64,000 bases of DNA from Alligator mississippiensis (lineage: Eukaryota > Chordata > Crocodylia > Alligatoridae): positions 33,215,832-33,279,831 of the forward strand of contig NC_081830.1 of assembly GCF_030867095.1 (NCBI RefSeq). Reading direction: 5' to 3'. The first letter of the stretch is position 1, and every line of letters begins with the position of its first letter. The notes under the pieces were generated by a model. The model was given only the letters and a program-made list of their open reading frames with translations. It ran no database searches and was not told the origin of the DNA. This document shows, piece by piece, positions 58,844 through 64,000 of this stretch. The position numbers were made by a program, and so were the translations under genes.

Positions 58844-61800
58844 CTGAAAAATAACAAGCCAGGACATCCTCAGTTTCTCTTCTTATAGGGAATTCTTAAG
58901 CACAGATGCTGTGGTATAGCCATAGTTTTGGGGCAAACTCAACTGATGGACACTTCCACCAGGGCACAGTGGGGGCAGTTACCTGGTCTACTCATGGCTG
59001 AGTGAAAGACAGAGTGACTTTAAATTGCAGTCCCTCCTGGCAGGCACCACCCAGAGCATACAGTGCTACTCAATGAAGGATGCCCCACCAGAGTCAGTCT
59101 CCTCTTCCCTTTCTTGCTTCAGAGGTTTGGGGAGAAGGAAAGGGGTGGAACGGAGAGAATGGGGAGACAGAGACAGACTCTGGGAGGGGGAAGAGCTGCT
59201 CCAGGGGTGGAAGACAATGGACAGAGAGAGCTAGGGAGGCTGAGTGGAGAGGGAAAGCAATCAAGCCGCTGAGAAAATCTAGCACAGGCTGCTTTGTGCT
59301 GTCAAGTGCTGTGAGTCCACCTGGCTGTGGGCACACCCTTGCTTTCTTTCCCAGCTCCGCTTGGGAGTTCAGCTTGCCATGCCAGTTCACACCCAGAACT
59401 GAGCTACTGAATGCAGCAAGGGGAATCATTCCCATTGAGCCCCCTAATGCAGCAGGCATTTGGGGGCATTATATTTACCATGTACAGATAGCATGTTTCA
59501 TCTACTATACCTCTGTACAGTGCCTAGCACAATAGGCCATGATCTGGTTAATGTCTATGTGCTACTACAATAGACATGTTGCAAGATAATTAATAATGTT
59601 GATTAGCTGGAGAATAATCGCTGTGGTTTGGTAGCAAATATTCTAAATTCAAGTTACCTGACTTAGTGGTGATTGCTCAGATATCTTGCACAGTGTTACC
59701 AAACTGGATGGGCCCAAACGCTCACACAAATTTGAACCATCCATCCTGTGAATACTCAGGTAGGTGACTTTGCCAGTCAGTTTCTGCAGACATTTTGCCA
59801 GTCAAAGTTGATGATTTTAATTTGTGGGACAAACCAAGGGCCACAAAGGCAGTAGCAGAGAATGCATTTGGAAATGCAAACCTAATTACTTGCCTGGCTG
59901 GACCTGGACCTGACTTTAACACCAAAATGACACCCCTAGAAGCTTCTCTGGTACTAGACAAGCCCTGGCTGCCCTCATACAGGTCTGGCATACTTATATT
60001 TGAAAACAGTGACAGACAGGAACTTTTCTGTGGATAGAACGGCTTATACCTGCTCTTCCTTTATACTTCTCTTTCTCTGCTTTCTGAACATATGCAGTCC
60101 TGATTAGAAATCCATGGTCTCTATCATACAAGCATGAATTAACTGACCTAAACTCATCCCTCTTTGGCCAACTAACATATTAATGTACTGCATGTGCTGT
60201 ACACCTTATTTCCAGAGTTATTAGAGATGGGCCCATACACCGAGGTACCGAAAATGTAGTACCGACTAACATTTATGTGTAGGCATGTGCACAAAATGTG
60301 TGCATTTGTGTATCTGTCTGTCTCCAGCAGCACTGTGCATCACCACCAGTAAGAAGAACGAAGCGTGCGTTGTAAGTGATTTTGAAAAGGTTTTTCCATA
60401 TCTGTGCACTTCAAATACCCTTGCGAATATATCCCCCCAGTTTCCTGCCAAAGGGAAGTAAGAGCACTTGATAGATTCATTCTGGAGATATTACAGGCAG
60501 AAGAGATTATCCCCAAGCATAAAACCAGGAATAATGCTAGAATGGTTGATGTTTCCAAGACCAGAATGAGCTCACAACCAAAAAGGGAAGCAAAGCAAAA
60601 AGGAGCATGAGACAGGGAGTCCCTGGCAGAGTTGGGAACAAAAGTTATTCTCAGTCTTGTGTTTGAATCAGAGACCACTCTTGTAGCCACTGCCTCATCC
60701 ATAGCAAAGAGGGTTAACAAGCCAACAAAGGGAGCGCAGAAAAATTGGCTCACCATCTTCTAATTGCCGTCTGTTAGGAAATACCCTGCCATGCTAATTG
60801 TCAGCCTTGTATCATTCCCTAGGATGACTTCAAGCCAACTTTTTTTAGCAAGGCTCGTAAAAAAAGTTCCAGTGAAACTTTTTTCCCGACAGGAAAATAG
60901 ATTTTTGTTTAAACAACATTTTTCACAGAAAATGTCTATTTTTCTAAAATAGATCAAATCCTTTGACAGAAAACTGGATAAAACACTTGAGCCAAAAAAA
61001 AAAAAATGAAGAAACAAATTAGCCAAATCTCTTGATTTCATGCTTTTCAATTTTCAGCAGTATTTGGCCAAAATTATTGTTTTTCAATGAAAAAAATTCA
61101 AAATTTCCCACTGAAAAATTTGGACAAAAAAATTAAATATTCTATTTTCCTTAAAATTTTCCCTGGAAAGTAAAAGAAATTCTGCCTGACTGCTGTATAG
61201 CACTTCTTTCACAAGAAGAGCCCTGATGCAATATTCTTTCTGAGGTCTCCATGATATAGCATACTGTCAAACTGACTCAGGTGTGGTCTGGAGTAAAGCA
61301 ATACTGATAATGTCAGGCTCCCTCAGTTTGGATGGTCTGTGTAGGTGCTGTCAAGGATACCGCTGGTGTATAATATTATTACTACTAATAACTTTGTTAG
61401 TTGTAATAGAGACCACAGGCTCTGGTTCTTAGTAACAACAAGGACTCTTTAGGGTTTATTGTTCAAAAACAACACTGAACACTAATGTCATATCCCATTC
61501 CGACATGTAAAATATGGCACCAGCATAAAACCCAGCCCCTGGCTCAGTGCAAAGCATTCAGGTTTCCTAAGCCTCTTTCACACATTGATCAAAACGACTT
61601 TGTGTTTACAGTACATACATCCTAGTTCTCGCCAGGTACCTAAACATCTTTAGGTGTCATCATTCACATCCAGTCTCCCCAGACATTGTAACCTTCTGCC
61701 CCGAGATGAGGATTTGTTTACCCTAAGCTCTTTTTTGGGGTCTTGTACCCATCTTATTTATTGTTTTCCATCCACTGGCTTTCTTAACTGCCTAGCAGCT

Positions 61801-64000
61801 AATACTCCTAACTTGCTCAGCTCTTCAACATAGGCCATGTATGTTCTACTTTCTGGCCACCACAGTGTATGGCTCAAGCTGTTACTGAGGCCTCCTTTGG
61901 TTCATGCTGCTAACAGGCCTCTGTATGGTTTCTATATGCACTGGTCAGTGGCTGCACCAATCCATGCTCCAGCAAAACCTACACGTACAATACAAGCCCC
62001 AGTTGCTCAGGCACTAACCCTCAAGCTCTGGGTCTATGGTGTCTTCGGGGCTTCCAGTCTTACTTCTCAAAGCAGAGGCAGGTATTTCTACAGATATATA
62101 CAGGTGGCTGTGTGAAGGTAGGCCTGGACAGCCTCCCCTCCCCACACTACCAGGAAAACAGAACCTGTGTACAGCCCCCTGCAGAGACACAAGACATGGC
62201 TGCTCTAACACAGAGAAGAGTATGAACGCTGGGGAACCTATAATTGCTAACCTGGCACTTATGGATACATCTTAGCATTGTAGTGGGGCGGTGCCGTGCT
62301 GTCAGCATGACCCTAGGGCAATAGAAGATACACAGATAAACAAACCCGTGAGCCCAGTGTGAAGCAATGCATTGTGGGATAGCTGCAGGAGGTCTGACTA
62401 AGAGGTGGCATTGAACCAACATACAGATGTGCCCAAACACACTTTTTTCCATGCTAACTTTGCCCAAAATGAACTGAATCAAACTTCAAAGTGATTTACC
62501 CAATGTGCAGGGAGTGGCTGATAAATTCAGAAGAAACAAGTCCGTGGACACAGGGAACTTCAATTTGAAAAACTGAACAGCAGCACATATGAAAAAGCCC
62601 TAAGAAGCACTGACGTGTGGACAAGCAATCAGACTCATTCTCTTGTGAGTCCCCCCTTCCCCCGGCTTTGTCTTTGTGACTCGCTTTAAAGATTTGCAAC
62701 AAGACTCCACTGAGGTTTCTCTATGAAGGCCTCTAATGACTCTCAGATGGCCAAACATGTGCAAGAAAAACTGAGGCCACAAACCAGAGAGTGGCTCTCT
62801 TTACAAGGACTGAGAACTAGCCTCCCTGTCACCATCAAGGCACTCAGAATAGTTAGAGCACTTGCTGATCCTGGCATTACACACACGGCATGTCTCACAC
62901 GTTGTCAGGGAGGGAACAGAATGTATGCAATTTGGTTTCTGTGGCCAGAACAGTGGGTCATTTCAGTCCTTCCCCCAAGGCTTGAATAACTGAATTCTTA
63001 CTACAAAACAGAACAGATTTGTACTGGGGTTTTTTGGACTGGAGGACGGTGGTATTCCAACATGTGGAAGTGCCCATCATACAATTTTTGAGTGATCTAC
63101 ATTAATTTAAAACATGAGCACATTTGTTGAAGAATATCAGGCTTGGAAGATTCTCATGCACCATCTCAAATTGTTGCCCTCTCTCTCACAGATGTACTCT
63201 GACATGGAGAAAGGCCAAAAGATATTGGGTACAATATTTAAAAGTACCTTAGTGACTTAGGAACCTTCATTCCATTGACGTCTAATAAGACTAGGGTCTG
63301 AGGCTATATATCTATTTGGAGCAATTCTAAGGGTAGACATAAACTATCCCGAGCTATACAAGCCAACCCCTCCCCATCTCCCATGCCCTGCTGCTCTGCA
63401 CACATGAAACATGGGAGTGGAGATGAGTAGCTGGCAAACTGATTTCTATAAGGGTTCTACTGGACCGGCCTCATCAACCTCACACCAGAAGCAATCAAGG
63501 ATCCCAAAACACCTCATAGCTTGCAAACCCCTTGGACAAAGGGAGGTGAACCTTCATCCAGTCACCAAAGCCAGATGCTATTCCCAGCTAAACAGCAGCA
63601 ACTTCACCTTGTCTAGAGTGACCTCCAATCCTGGACTTCAGCCAGGCCCTGTGAAAGCAAAACCTCAGGCTAACTAAAGAAGAGATGCATAGGAGGGTGT
63701 CCGGTGCATAATGATGAATATGGTACCTTGCAGTACATATCAGCTTACCATACAGCATGATGCCTCCCACAGTGGTGTCCTAGACACAACCAACCTACTA
63801 GATCCATACACAATGACACCTTTGGGGCAGACGAGCCCTGTGTGCCCCTCTCTCAGATGACCATGTAAAACAACCCAGGTGGTCCTGTTTCCCTTGTTTC
63901 TACCCCAGGTATCAAAGCCTACTACTACTGGATGTTTCATGGATATATTTGTGCGTTGTTAGATAGGTATTATCAAATGGTGGGACTAGCACAGTTTCCA
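58844..64000. other. TSPEAR intron upstream of the exon at 58843 (open at window end)
   Basis: The upstream EAR exon, expected to end in a KK-like codon pair in phase 0 and to contain a VYKW motif, is not recognisable here. Contains the A/T-rich stretch at 60.8-61.2 kb and otherwise nothing nameable. Confidence 0.55.
60830..61165. repeat. A/T-run-rich repeat-like stretch
   Basis: CCCGACAGGAAAATAGATTT, CATTTTTCACAGAAAATGTC and CCCACTGAAAAATTTGGAC: self-complementary A/T words like those at 17.6-17.9 kb. No coding potential; lies in the TSPEAR intron 5' of the exon at 58843. Confidence 0.4.

Noticed and set aside
58844-64000. Further TSPEAR exons
   Set aside because: No minus-strand frame with VYKW, DWE/AW-F or VANx motifs and proper splice sites was found.
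1-64000. CRISPR arrays, tRNA or rRNA genes
   Set aside because: No regularly spaced repeats, no convincing cloverleaf sequence beyond SINE heads, and no rRNA words were seen.

Overview
This window reads as nuclear DNA of a reptile, most likely a crocodilian (alligator-like). It has single-exon and split vertebrate genes, many CR1 LINEs of several ages (two young and largely open), old CORE-SINE/MIR fragments, and short hAT-type elements with clean 8-bp target duplications. No prokaryotic, viral or organellar gene was seen. The crocodilian call is an inference from the look of the CR1 3' ends (tandem ATCTATGA) and of a dispersed repeat near 5.2 and 6.1 kb.

Two host genes can be supported. LRRC3 lies on the + strand with its whole reading frame in one exon (9186-9956, 256 aa). 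TSPEAR lies on the - strand as its last five coding exons (58843 down to 42426), which join in phase to give the C-terminal 286 residues, a run of EAR (epilepsy-associated repeat) beta-propeller blades. The remaining 5' exons of TSPEAR should lie to the right, beyond position 64000. The two genes converge tail to tail across about 32 kb, the same order and orientation as LRRC3 and TSPEAR on human chromosome 21q22.3.

Layout: 1-9185, LRRC3 upstream DNA with MIR copies, a 654-bp hAT-like element, an old CR1 and foldback-type repeats. 9186-9956, LRRC3. 9957-42425, intergenic DNA holding a CR1 with extended 3' tail (11.6-12.45 kb), a young minus-strand CR1 with an open reverse transcriptase frame (15.1-17.07 kb), a ~410-bp foldback element (20.75-21.16 kb), a decayed CR1 (22.5-23.2 kb), a 212-bp hAT MITE (24.9 kb), and a striking 70-nt palindrome (41271-41340). 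42426-58843, TSPEAR 3' half, whose largest visible intron (50929-58656) contains a nearly complete + strand CR1 (about 53.83-57.21 kb). 58844-64000, TSPEAR intron DNA without recognisable exons.

I did not find an undescribed multi-gene system. The observations most worth a second look are the 70-nt palindrome, the foldback element, the small CpG cluster with a consensus RFX X-box at 14.5-14.7 kb, the CR1 tail lying only ~42 bp from a TSPEAR splice acceptor, and the two related CR1 copies in inverted orientation ~38 kb apart.
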